Under the pieces are notes generated by a model. It did no database searches. It saw nothing but the letters and a program-made list of their open reading frames with translations, and was not told the DNA's origin. Below are positions 56,790 through 64,000 of a DNA stretch of 64,000 nt, one piece after another; the first letter of the stretch is position 1, and each line of letters opens with the position of its first letter. A program made the translations under genes and the position numbers. This DNA is from Shewanella kaireitica (GTDB lineage: Bacteria > Pseudomonadota > Gammaproteobacteria > Enterobacterales > Shewanellaceae): positions 98,222 through 162,221 of the forward strand of contig NZ_JAKIKQ010000011.1 of the NCBI RefSeq assembly GCF_023284045.1, written 5' to 3'.

Positions 56790-56798
56790 ATCTACTCC

Positions 56799-56814
56799 TG
56801 AGCATGCATGCTCA
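56799..56814. other. 16-base palindrome next to the dehydrogenase ribosome site
   Basis: TGAGCATGCATGCTCA is a perfect palindrome. On the minus strand it lies immediately before AGGAG, the ribosome site of the dehydrogenase gene, so a hairpin could influence its translation. It also lies in the 41-base gap after the epimerase gene. Confidence 0.6.
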
Positions 56815-56830
56815 ATAATTTAGTGGTTAG

Positions 56831-57832
56831 TTACACGACCTGAAAGCCGAAAGCGTATGGGTCATCATCATCAATGGTGATGGCATTGTTGCCTGTTATC
56901 CTAGCCCAGCCTTTAATGCTTGGCATAATCCCTGAGAACTCACCGACTTGTGCGGCTTCTTCTATCCGTCCTACAAATTGACTACCGATAATGCTTTCAT
57001 GGGTATACTCATCGCCCGCTTGCAAAAGCCCTTTCGCATAAAGTTGTGCAAGCCTCGCGCTGGTTCCTGTTCCGCATGGAGAGCGATCTATTGCTTTATC
57101 ACCGTAAAATACTGCGTTAGCACCATCGGAACCGGAAGTGATAGTTTCGCCCGTCCAAAGTACGTGGGTAACGCCACTTACTGTAGGGTCATTTGGGTGA
57201 ATACAGGTGAGCTGTTCATGAGCGACCTGTCTAACTATTGGACTCCAGCGTAAAATATCTGCAGCCGTCCAATGACGTAATCCTGGAAAATTATCTTGTG
57301 GATCAACAATCACATAGTAATTACCACCGTATGAGACATCCACCTTTAGTGTGCCTAAGCCGGGAATATCTAGTATTACGTCTTGATGGGCGAGATAGGC
57401 TGGGACATTATAAATTTTCACCCAATCTATTTTGTTGGCCGTTTCTTGATAATCAATTTTGATTTGACCTGCGGGTACATCAATGATGAGCTTCCCTGGT
57501 GTTTTCGCTGTTAATAATCCAGATTCTATGGCTGCAGTGATAGTCCCTATGGTGCCATGACCGCACATTGGCAAGCAGCCGCTTGTTTCAATAAATAGAA
57601 TCGATGCGTCAGCATTATCTGAACATGGTGGGTAGAGGAAGGCACCTGACATCATGTCGTGGCCTCTAGGCTCAAACATCAGCCCCTTGCGGATCCAATC
57701 ATATTCGCGAAGAAAATGTTGTCTTTTCTCGCTCATAGTGTCACCGATTAGGTTGGGGTGACCACTGGTCACCAGCCTTACTGGGTTGCCGCAAGTATGT
57801 GCATCAATGCAAAAGTAAGTGCCTTTCAGCAT
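56831..57832 (-). CDS. 4-hydroxyproline 2-epimerase (proline racemase family)
   Basis: A 333-residue proline-racemase-fold enzyme. Both catalytic cysteines are present, Cys90 in CLPMCGHGTIG and Cys253 in DRSPCGTGTSA, so it should be an epimerase rather than a dehydratase. In this genomic setting it probably converts trans-4-hydroxy-L-proline to cis-4-hydroxy-D-proline, the first step of bacterial hydroxyproline catabolism. Next to it lie the broken deaminase gene (upstream, same strand), the dehydrogenase gene (downstream) and a divergent paralogue with Thr in place of the second cysteine. Confidence 0.9.
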   Translation of the reverse strand: MLKGTYFCIDAHTCGNPVRLVTSGHPNLIGDTMSEKRQHFLREYDWIRKGLMFEPRGHDMMSGAFLYPPCSDNADASILFIETSGCLPMCGHGTIGTITAAIESGLLTAKTPGKLIIDVPAGQIKIDYQETANKIDWVKIYNVPAYLAHQDVILDIPGLGTLKVDVSYGGNYYVIVDPQDNFPGLRHWTAADILRWSPIVRQVAHEQLTCIHPNDPTVSGVTHVLWTGETITSGSDGANAVFYGDKAIDRSPCGTGTSARLAQLYAKGLLQAGDEYTHESIIGSQFVGRIEEAAQVGEFSGIMPSIKGWARITGNNAITIDDDDPYAFGFQVV

Positions 57833-57909
57833 GTATATCGCTCCATTTTTATAGTTAGTGTGCTGAGCTTGTTGAATAAGGGGTCAGCGCTTGGAGATAT
57901 GACTTTGAT

Positions 57910-58305
57910 TTAGTCGATGTTGTATTTATCTGGATCAATGCGGGTCTCTAGTGCTTGAGCGATCACTTGCTCAACGTAAGTCCATTCTTCACCGATTAAA
58001 GGTAAGCGAGGCATATGGACATTTTCGCTACCACGACCAAGTATTTGTTCCGTAGTATTTTCGGTACAACCACTCAGTACTAATATACGACCTTTAAACG
58101 TTTCAACGGTATGTTTAATAAAATTATGTTTTTCTTCAGGGCCTAGAGAAGCATTTTCTCCAATGGTACCTAGCGCAACAATTCCGTCAATTCCATCTCT
58201 TATTAGCTCTTCCAACATGCGAGCATTTGACTCGTAATTGATAGTAGCACCTTCATTAAATTGAGTTGAGATGGCTGGGAAAACACCTTGCCAATTCACT
58301 TTCAT
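57910..58305 (-). pseudogene. DHDPS-family deaminase remnant (large in-frame internal deletion)
   Basis: A 131-codon frame beginning like a full-length DHDPS/Pyr4H2C-deaminase family member (VNWQGVFPAISTQFNEGATI, GIVALGTIGENASLGPEEK) and ending like one (HMPRLPLIGEEWTYVEQVI, KYNID). Family proteins are about 300 residues; roughly 170 are missing between residues about 87 and 92. The missing part should contain the catalytic Tyr and Schiff-base Lys. In this cluster the expected enzyme is 1-pyrroline-4-hydroxy-2-carboxylate deaminase, so the step to alpha-ketoglutarate semialdehyde is lost here. The frame itself is open, so the deletion is clean rather than a frameshift. Confidence 0.88.
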
Positions 58306-58360
58306 ATTTAGGCCTTGATTACGACATTTTTACGTTTGAAATCCCGCTTGATTGTGGGAT

Positions 58361-58371
58361 ATTGTATACGC
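58361..58371. promoter_or_regulatory. GntR-type operator 1 in the divergent hydroxyproline promoter
   Basis: ATTGTATACGC, a half-perfect version of TTGTATACAA, lies between the deaminase remnant (minus strand) and the dehydratase gene (plus strand). Confidence 0.45.
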
Positions 58372-58431
58372 GAGAGTGAAAAATAAAAGACCCTAAATCG
58401 TGAATTAGAGTCACTAACTCACCTCGAATAA

Positions 58432-58445
58432 GTTGTATACAATAT
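58432..58445. promoter_or_regulatory. GntR-type operator 2 overlapping the dehydratase promoter
   Basis: GTTGTATACAATAT contains the perfect palindrome TTGTATACAA, typical of FCD-type GntR targets. It lies 28 bases before the preferred start of the dehydratase and overlaps a possible -10 (TACAAT). Binding by the GntR regulator at 54445 would repress both divergent genes. Confidence 0.55.
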
Positions 58446-58472
58446 GCAAAAAGAATGAAGGGAAAACTAAAA

Positions 58473-59513
58473 ATGACCGAAATTGATATCAGTCCAGCGC
58501 TGGCAGGCACTTATAGAGCGTTCAAAACGATAGATGCACATACAGAAGGTGAGCCGCTGCGAATTATTACCTCTGGCTACCCTGAAATAAAAGGTGAAAC
58601 TATTTTAGAAAAACGCAAATTTGTTGCTGAAAACTGGGATGTTTATCGTAAATTGCTCATGCATGAGCCACGGGGGCATGCAGATATGTATGGTGCATTG
58701 GTGACTGAACCTGTGACAGATGGAGCCGATTTTGGTGTTTTATTTTTACACAATGAAGGCTATAGCTCTATGTGTGGCCATGGCATTTTAGCGCTTGTAA
58801 AAGTGATGTGTGAAACAGGTAGCATAATGCTCGAGGATCTTCCTCGAGTGATAAAAATTGACTCGCCAGCGGGGTTAATCACAGCAACAGCTTATCGCAA
58901 TTTTGAAGGTAAAATTCTCGCTAGCTTTAAAAATGTTGATTCATGGGCTGAAGCAAAAGACTGTGAGGTAATGGTCGATGGCTTTGGGTTAGTACGCTAT
59001 GACATAGGTTTTGGTGGTGCATATTACGCCTATGTTGATGCTGACGATCATGGCATCAGTTGTTCACATGATAATGTGGCGCAATTAATAGATATTGGAA
59101 GGCGTATAAAGCACGCTGTTATAGATGCTCATCCACTTAATCACCCGGTTGAGGAGGATCTCAGTTTTCTGTATGGAACAATTTTCACATCTAAGAAAGT
59201 AACCAATAAGGAAGCGCACTCGCGTCATGTGTGTATTTTTGCTGATGGAGAGGTAGATCGTTCGCCCACTGGAACCGGTGTAGCAGGAAGGATTGCATTA
59301 CTGCATGCAAAAGGAGAGGTTGAGCTGAACGACGAATTGATGATTGAAAGTATTGTCGACGGAAGAATGGTTGTCAGCGCTACCGCTAAGTCTCTTTATT
59401 TTGGCAAGCATGCTGTGGTTCCTGAAATATCAGGAAGATCATTTATTACAGGGAAGCATCAGTTCTTTATTGACCCAGATGATGTGTTTCAAAATGGATT
59501 TATGTTGCGCTAA
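58473..59513 (+). CDS. trans-3-hydroxy-L-proline dehydratase (proline racemase family)
   Basis: A proline-racemase-fold protein of 346 residues from this start. The first catalytic cysteine is present (MCGHGILAL) but the second position is Thr (DRSPTGTG), the hallmark of trans-3-hydroxy-L-proline dehydratases. It probably forms 1-pyrroline-2-carboxylate. I prefer the ATG at 58473 ([12 protein letters not shown]) over 58455 because GAAGGGA lies just before it and the operator/-10 at 58432-58445 leaves too short a leader for the earlier start. The oxidoreductase gene follows after 24 bases. Confidence 0.88.
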   Translation: MTEIDISPALAGTYRAFKTIDAHTEGEPLRIITSGYPEIKGETILEKRKFVAENWDVYRKLLMHEPRGHADMYGALVTEPVTDGADFGVLFLHNEGYSSMCGHGILALVKVMCETGSIMLEDLPRVIKIDSPAGLITATAYRNFEGKILASFKNVDSWAEAKDCEVMVDGFGLVRYDIGFGGAYYAYVDADDHGISCSHDNVAQLIDIGRRIKHAVIDAHPLNHPVEEDLSFLYGTIFTSKKVTNKEAHSRHVCIFADGEVDRSPTGTGVAGRIALLHAKGEVELNDELMIESIVDGRMVVSATAKSLYFGKHAVVPEISGRSFITGKHQFFIDPDDVFQNGFMLR

Positions 59514-59537
59514 ACGGCGACTGTTAAGGAATTAACA

Positions 59538-60812
59538 ATGAAAGAATATGACGATGAGCATCGTGCAACGATTACTATAGTTGGTGCGGGGATTGTAGGG
59601 CTCGCTGCAGCAATTGAGCTTCAACGAAAAGGATTTGATGTCACTATTATAGATAAAGAAGGAGCAGGGTTAGGGGCATCGAAGGGGAATGCGGGGCACT
59701 TTGCTACTGAGCAAGTCTTTCCATTAGCAGATCCCACTATTCTTCCTAAAATACCGGGAATGTTGATGGACCCTTTAGGGCCTTTTAGGATCCAGCCTAG
59801 ATACTTTGTTAAAGCGTTGCCATGGTTCATGCGGTTTTTGACCAATATGTTACCAAGGCGCCGCGCTAAAAATACACAGGCTATCACAGCACTTAATCAA
59901 AGTTCTATTGCCGCGATGAAGGAGTTAGTTAGCTTTTGTGATTGCGAACAGTTATTGACCCTTAACGGCAGTTTGCTTGTTTTTGAAGAGACTCCCATAG
60001 ATGAAGTGCGAAAAGAACTATCGGTATATGCCAATGCCGGTGTTGCAGTGCAGTTACTCGATGGAAATCAAGTTAGAAAACTTGAGCCTTCTTTAAGCTT
60101 GTCGATTACTCATGCTTTGTATTTCACTCAGGTTGGACACACCAGTGATCCTTATCGTTTGTGTAAGGCCCTTGAGTCAAAATTTAACGAGTTAGGCGGG
60201 AGGCTTGTTACTGAAGAACTGGTCAAAGTTGCTGTTGCAAAAAACAGTTCGACAATACAGTTGGATATGGCGACAGGAACAAGTCACCAAATCGAAAGGC
60301 TAGTTATTGCTGCTGGTGCTTGGTCAAAACCTTTTGCTAAACAGTTAGGTTACTCAGTTCCATTAGAATCAGAGCGAGGTTATCATTTAATGATGCCGCA
60401 AATAAGCACGCTCTCGCGTCCTGTAGCTTCCTATAACCGTAAGTTTATTATTACACCTATGACTGATGGAACTCGTCTGGCGGGAATGGTTGAGTTTGGC
60501 GGGTTAAAGGCACCTCTAGTTCCTGCAAGAGCTGATTGTTTGTTCGCTCATGGGAAAGCACTACTGCCAACCTTGTTTGAAAGTGCAACGGTTACCGACG
60601 GTGAACGCTGGATGGGATTTAGGCCCTCTCTACCTGATAGTTTGCCTATCGTGGGGCGCAGTGTTAATCAGTCGAATGTATTCTTTTCATTTGGTCATCA
60701 GCATTTAGGGTTAACATGGTCAGCTTTGACCGCGAAGTTGTTGGCTCAAGAGGTGGTTGGTGAACAAGCAAATATTGACTTGCAACCTTATAGAATAGAT
60801 AGATTTTATTGA
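59538..60812 (+). CDS. FAD-dependent D-amino-acid (hydroxyproline) dehydrogenase, DadA-like
   Basis: A 424-residue flavoprotein with the N-terminal FAD-binding motif IVGAGIVGLAAAIELQRKGF, followed by the acidic end of the second strand. The DadA/DAO-type domain ends with GERWMGFRPSLPDSLPIVGR and FFSFGHQHLGLTWS. In hydroxyproline clusters such enzymes oxidise cis-4-hydroxy-D-proline to 1-pyrroline-4-hydroxy-2-carboxylate, which fits the setting here. No alpha/beta/gamma partner subunits are present, suggesting the single-subunit type. It overlaps nothing and lies 24 bases after the dehydratase gene. Confidence 0.88.
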   Translation: MKEYDDEHRATITIVGAGIVGLAAAIELQRKGFDVTIIDKEGAGLGASKGNAGHFATEQVFPLADPTILPKIPGMLMDPLGPFRIQPRYFVKALPWFMRFLTNMLPRRRAKNTQAITALNQSSIAAMKELVSFCDCEQLLTLNGSLLVFEETPIDEVRKELSVYANAGVAVQLLDGNQVRKLEPSLSLSITHALYFTQVGHTSDPYRLCKALESKFNELGGRLVTEELVKVAVAKNSSTIQLDMATGTSHQIERLVIAAGAWSKPFAKQLGYSVPLESERGYHLMMPQISTLSRPVASYNRKFIITPMTDGTRLAGMVEFGGLKAPLVPARADCLFAHGKALLPTLFESATVTDGERWMGFRPSLPDSLPIVGRSVNQSNVFFSFGHQHLGLTWSALTAKLLAQEVVGEQANIDLQPYRIDRFY

Positions 60813-60820
60813 TGGAGATT

Positions 60821-60855
60821 AATATAGAGGCAGCTTCTATATTCCTTGAAGTTTT
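60821..60855 (+). terminator. weak terminator-like hairpin after the oxidoreductase gene
   Basis: AATATAGA and TCTATATT pair around GGCAGCT; TTGAAG and a run of T follow about 8 bases later. The stem is AT-only apart from two pairs, so termination would be inefficient. Confidence 0.35.
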
Positions 60856-61000
60856 TTATTTATAAGTGTTGATACATTAATAGGCAATTGGTTACTAAGC
60901 GGTGCGTAAAGTATTCAGTTAGTGAGCCAATTGCTATCTATCTCTAAATAGGCATATTAAAATTTGGGTACGCAATACGTAAGTTGTAGATAGAGAAACA

Positions 61001-61183
61001 GTGATAAATAAACTATTTGATTACTTTAAAAGTGTGCTTGAAAACCCCTGGATTTTACTCGATGACCTGATGACAATCGTAAACTTCATTTTGGGTCTTG
61101 GAATTATCTGGATCTTTTTTTCACTTTTTTATGCGCTCGGTGGTGGCACTGCGGCAGATCTGATTAACCCAAATAGTTGGTAG
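61001..61183 (+). CDS. small membrane protein of unknown function (60 aa)
   Basis: A 60-residue frame with a GTG start. It has an amphipathic N-terminus (KLFDYFKSVLENPW), one long hydrophobic helix (about residues 24-47: TIVNFILGLGIIWIFFSLF onwards) and a Gly-rich tail. The ribosome site is weak (GAGAAAC). The composition suggests a real single-pass inner-membrane peptide, but nothing links it firmly to the hydroxyproline genes upstream, 188 bases away. Confidence 0.5.
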   Translation: MINKLFDYFKSVLENPWILLDDLMTIVNFILGLGIIWIFFSLFYALGGGTAADLINPNSW

Positions 61184-61227
61184 TCATAAAAACGGCAAAG
61201 CAAGTGTTTGAAATTTAATTGATGATA

Positions 61228-61257
61228 GAAAAACAAGCCAACATTCGTTTGGCTTGT
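61228..61257 (-). terminator. intrinsic terminator of the peptidase gene, displaced by a MITE
   Basis: ACAAGCCAA (61233-61241) and TTGGCTTGT (61249-61257) pair, followed on the minus strand by a T-run. The minus-strand peptidase gene stops at 61549, and a 278-base MITE lies between the stop and this terminator. Confidence 0.7.
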
Positions 61258-61262
61258 AATGC

Positions 61263-61540
61263 TATACCAGTCAGCATTAAGATTCGAATACTTTGCTATA
61301 GTTTACCAGTTCTTGCGTAAGTACTTGAAGTGTATGGTTGCTCTCGTTCTAGTATTGTTGATGCGGCATCAGAACCGCTAAAATTCGTTTGTTAGAAATG
61401 TTTTTAGCTTGGTACTTTATCGTTGAACAAACTCGTAACGGGATAACCATTATGTCATTACTCACTATGGATGAGTCTGCTTTGAATTATTTCGCTAAAA
61501 ACACTCAAAGTGGAGCAACTTCTTATACTGGTTGATATTA
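61263..61540. mobile_element. MITE-like element, family B, copy 2 (inverted, diverged)
   Basis: A 278-base element in the opposite orientation to copy 1 at 8491-8804. Ends read TATACCAGTCAGCATTAAG on the left and, reversed, TATCAACCAGTATAAG on the right, diverged from the copy-1 ends but alignable. Shared interior blocks, read reversed, include GAGTGTTTTTAGCGAA, CATAATGGTTATCCC and GAATTTTAGCGGTTCTGATG. No protein is encoded. It sits in the 3' region of the peptidase gene. Confidence 0.6.
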
Positions 61541-61548
61541 ATAACGAC

Positions 61549-62874
61549 TTATACTTCCGGCTTGGCCATAAAAGCTTCAATTTCATCAACTGTTCTTGGT
61601 ATATCTTTAGACAAATTCTCAAAACTGCTATCGGTTACTAATATGTCATCTTCAATGCGAATACCCATACCACGATAACCCTCTGGGATATCTATTGCAT
61701 CTAGAGGGATATAAATTCCTGGCTCGATAGTAAACACCATACCATTTACAAGTTGGTGCCAATTGCCTGCAGTATCATGATAGGGACCGACATCGTGTAC
61801 ATCCATCCCCAACCAGTGCCCCGTCTTATGAACCGTAAAGCGTTTATAGCTTTCTGTTGTCATAATGTGCTCGATTGATCCCGTTAGAAGTCCAAGCTCT
61901 TTGAGCCCGATAGCCATAACCTTCATGCAAGTCTCATGAATAGAGTTCCACGAAAGCCCCGGCCTAATTATCTCGATAGCGCAGTCTAGTGCGTTTAACA
62001 CTATCTGATAAATTGCTTTTTGTTCCTTGCTGAATTTGCCGTTAACAGGATAACTGCGGGTAATGTCAGAGGCGTAGTATTGATATTCAGCGCCTGCATC
62101 AATCAAGAGCATCTGTCCATCTTCTAACTCACAACAATTTTCTTCGTAGTGTAAACAGCAAGCATTATTACCTGACGCAACTATATTAGGATAGGCCACA
62201 TCGCTGCAGCCTTTTTTGGCAATACTGAAGTTAAACAATGCCGAGAGTTCGCGTTCATTGATCCCAGGACTGCAAGCTTGCATTACTTTTTTGTGCGCGT
62301 AGGTTGACCCTGCAACTGCAAGACGAATGTTATTTATCTCCTCTTCCGATTTAATTAATCTATGCGGGTGTAGTACTTCAACGAGTTGTTTTATTGCAAC
62401 AAACTGTTTAGGAGTATCAAAAGAACCATTATGCCTATGATGATTAGCCCAGCTAAGGATCTCAGAAGAGAATCGGTTATTTTCGTCACAAATATAAAGA
62501 TTACTGATGCCATCCATTAGGCATAACAGTTCAGTGGTAAACTCACTAACAGGATAAGCATGGTCAGCATTGTAGTGTTCAATTGCACCGCTAATACCAG
62601 CGCGAGTGCCAAAATTGACCTCTTGATCTCTATCTTTGGGTCTCAGAAAAAGATGAAAAGAGGTTGTTTTATTTTTAATTAGCAGCGCAATGGCGTCGGG
62701 TTCATCAAAACCGGTTAAATACAAGAAATTATTGTCTTGCCTGAAGTGATACTTAATATTTTTACTGCGCACTTTTTGCTGGTAGCCCGCAAGCAACACT
62801 AAACTGTTTTCGGGTAATTGATTAAGTAGTGCTACTCGCCTTTGTTGATAGATATCTATAACCACTTTCTTCAC
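61549..62874 (-). CDS. Xaa-Pro aminopeptidase (PepP-type, M24B)
   Basis: A 441-residue metallopeptidase with an N-terminal creatinase-like domain (FRQDNNFLYLTGFDEPDAI) and a pita-bread catalytic domain. All five metal ligands are visible in order: Asp in LLIDAGAEYQYYASD and Asp in ASDITRSYP, His in TGHWLGMDVHDVG, Glu in FTIEPGIYIP and Glu in GIRIEDDILV. It frees N-terminal residues from X-Pro peptides, which would supply proline or hydroxyproline-containing products, consistent with the cluster next door. It may be a second pepP copy; that cannot be checked in this window. Confidence 0.9.
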   Translation of the reverse strand: MKKVVIDIYQQRRVALLNQLPENSLVLLAGYQQKVRSKNIKYHFRQDNNFLYLTGFDEPDAIALLIKNKTTSFHLFLRPKDRDQEVNFGTRAGISGAIEHYNADHAYPVSEFTTELLCLMDGISNLYICDENNRFSSEILSWANHHRHNGSFDTPKQFVAIKQLVEVLHPHRLIKSEEEINNIRLAVAGSTYAHKKVMQACSPGINERELSALFNFSIAKKGCSDVAYPNIVASGNNACCLHYEENCCELEDGQMLLIDAGAEYQYYASDITRSYPVNGKFSKEQKAIYQIVLNALDCAIEIIRPGLSWNSIHETCMKVMAIGLKELGLLTGSIEHIMTTESYKRFTVHKTGHWLGMDVHDVGPYHDTAGNWHQLVNGMVFTIEPGIYIPLDAIDIPEGYRGMGIRIEDDILVTDSSFENLSKDIPRTVDEIEAFMAKPEV

Positions 62875-62993
62875 CTCTTACTATTGTATATTTTATTTAT
62901 TACACTGCATTACTGTTTTTATAGCAAGTTCACGGTGCAATTGTTTCTAATGAATGGAATAATAGCGGCATCAATGAGTAGAGAGATAGAATT

Positions 62994-63554
62994 GTGAAAC
63001 GAGCAGTTTTTTTAGACAGAGATGGCGTTATTAATATAGATCATGGCTATGTACATCAGGTCGATGATTTTGAATATGTCGATGGCGTTTTCGAGGCTTG
63101 TCTCTCATTAAAGAAAGCAGGCTACCTTCTTGCTGTTGTGACCAATCAATCAGGTATAGCCCGGGGTATGTACACTGAGGAGCATTTTCATACATTAACA
63201 GAATGGATGGATTGGAATTTTGCTGATAAAGGTGTAGAGCTAGACGGTATTTATTACTGTCCTCACCATGCAGAAAAGGGAGTGGGGGAGTACAAGATTG
63301 ATTGTGATTGCCGTAAACCTAAACCTGGAATGATGCTAACTGCTGCTGAGTTCCTGAAAATTGATTTAGGCCAGTCTGTTATGGTTGGTGATAAACGTGA
63401 TGACATGTTGGCCGCCAAAGCGGCTGGTATTCCGACTCGCGTGTTGGTACGCACTGGTAAATCTGTTACAGATGAAGCTATTGCTGCAGCAACAGTGGTA
63501 CTCGACTCGGTGGCAGACCTCCCCGCCTATTTAGCGACTGAGGCAAGTAAATAG
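62994..63554 (+). CDS. gmhB: D-glycero-beta-D-manno-heptose 1,7-bisphosphate 7-phosphatase
   Basis: A 186-residue HAD phosphatase of lipopolysaccharide core-heptose synthesis. The catalytic DxD is [11 protein letters not shown], the threonine motif [13 protein letters not shown], the zinc-binding loop [10 protein letters not shown] ... [12 protein letters not shown], and the Mg-binding motif [15 protein letters not shown]. The GTG start gives the normal family length. In E. coli gmhB is directly upstream of an rRNA operon; the sequence after it here also looks like an rrn promoter region. Confidence 0.96.
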   Translation: MKRAVFLDRDGVINIDHGYVHQVDDFEYVDGVFEACLSLKKAGYLLAVVTNQSGIARGMYTEEHFHTLTEWMDWNFADKGVELDGIYYCPHHAEKGVGEYKIDCDCRKPKPGMMLTAAEFLKIDLGQSVMVGDKRDDMLAAKAAGIPTRVLVRTGKSVTDEAIAAATVVLDSVADLPAYLATEASK

Positions 63555-63677
63555 CATGTAGCCTGATTTGTTATTTAGCTAAGTATATAAAGGTATAACA
63601 CCAAACTGTCCATTTTGGCGATGTTTTGTTGTAGTGACTAGATTTTTGAGATAGAGAATTCGCGAAAATGGCAGTTT

Positions 63678-63702
63678 AAAGGGGCTTTTAGCCCCTTTTT
63701 TG
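63678..63702 (+). terminator. intrinsic terminator before the rrn promoter region
   Basis: AAAGGGGC and GCCCCTTT pair around TTTTA, followed by TTTG. It lies 124 bases after gmhB and insulates it from the promoters downstream. Confidence 0.8.
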
Positions 63703-63763
63703 TGCGTATCGTTTGAGAATTGTCCGCTTAACCATTTTATTTCATTTTTTCTCATTTAGCCCC

Positions 63764-63791
63764 TTGTGCTCTGTCAGGATTTGCCTATAAT
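63764..63791 (+). promoter_or_regulatory. strong rrn-type promoter P1
   Basis: TTGTGC, 16 bases and TATAAT, followed by a GC-rich discriminator (GCGCATCC), is the layout of stable-RNA promoters. An AT-rich UP-element-like stretch (63731-63760) precedes it. The leader downstream, about 200 bases to 63990, has no ORF and contains a short hairpin-like CCTTCGGGG. Confidence 0.7.
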
Positions 63792-63990
63792 GCGCATCCA
63801 CTGACACGGCACAGCAGGCCAACTAACTTACCGCAAGGTTAGATAGCACGGGACTTGCAGCGGTGTTAGAGAGTTAAAAACCTTCGGGGATTTGATTCAG
63901 GTGACAAACGCTTTAAGGGCTTCGGGTAATGCTTCTTTTCACGAGAGTGGTTAAGAAATCATCGCTTGAAAAACTTCTTAAAATAAGCGC

Positions 63991-64000
63991 TTGACGCCGC
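63991..64000 (+). promoter_or_regulatory. -35 of a second rrn-type promoter P2 (partial)
   Basis: TTGACG at 63991-63996 follows an A-rich run (AAACTTCTTAAAATAAGCG) resembling an UP element. The -10 is outside the window. Tandem P1/P2 promoters fit an rRNA operon starting just to the right. Confidence 0.5.

Overview
The window reads as a piece of a gammaproteobacterial chromosome, most likely Shewanella. Support comes from the gene order around ackA-pta and pflBA, a long Pta, a DUF3360 transporter, a stand-alone H-NOX/kinase pair, the DUF4212/acetate-type symporter cluster and the smc-zipA-ligA order. GC content looks moderate and coding density is high. This assignment rests on recognised protein families only; no search was run.

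Layout. 1-2.9 kb: a partial yfcH, an AI-2E-type permease and a SAM methyltransferase. 2.9-4.9 kb: an accessory stretch with a MITE-like element, a 32-residue gene, a heptanucleotide CTAGCCT array, a lipoprotein gene and an inverted DnaA-box pair. 5-17 kb: mixed-acid fermentation (pta, ackA, yfbV, pflA, pflB, a DUF3360 transporter, and a FocA formate channel carrying C-terminal CBS domains). Two identical PdhR/LldR-like operators lie upstream of pflB and of the DUF3360 gene. 17-28.8 kb: LysR plus YfcC-type carrier, TonB-dependent receptor, TDT transporter, a methyltransferase/TetR pair, cysK, and an RDD-type membrane protein with a large insertion. 29-33.6 kb: a REC-REC-GGDEF protein, a CBM9-like/DUF5916 outer-membrane-type protein and cysZ. 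33.8-40.9 kb: smc, zipA, ligA and a DUF2919 gene. 42-53 kb: HD-GYP, yeeZ, a DsbA-like protein, the DUF4212/symporter/CBS-DUF294/exonuclease acetate-type cluster, the H-NOX/hybrid kinase pair and a bacterial LRAT-like protein. 53-62.9 kb: an orphan KAS III, then a hydroxyproline-catabolism cluster (GntR regulator, alpha-ketoglutarate semialdehyde dehydrogenase, 4-hydroxyproline epimerase, a broken DHDPS-family deaminase, trans-3-hydroxyproline dehydratase, FAD oxidoreductase) followed by a Pro-specific peptidase. The right end holds gmhB and what looks like the promoter region of an rRNA operon whose genes start outside the window.

How it fits together. The left third manages pyruvate, acetate and formate: PflB/PflA split pyruvate, Pta/AckA make acetate and ATP, and FocA-CBS moves formate. 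The shared operator suggests the DUF3360 transporter belongs to the same pyruvate-responsive regulon. The acetate-type symporter cluster in the middle could take acetate back up. The hydroxyproline cluster has nearly every enzyme of the route to alpha-ketoglutarate, but the deaminase gene has lost about half its length in frame, so the pathway looks interrupted unless another copy exists elsewhere.

Five MITE-like elements in two families (three copies of A, two of B) account for most of the non-coding sequence that is not obviously regulatory. One sits directly upstream of ackA, one separates the peptidase gene from its terminator, and one abuts the HD-GYP stop codon. I did not find CRISPR arrays, tRNA genes, prophage or complete insertion sequences. 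No clearly new multi-gene defence or biosynthetic system is visible; the strongest oddities are the truncated deaminase, the shared operator, the FocA-CBS fusion, the H-NOX without its zinc ligands, and the repeat families.
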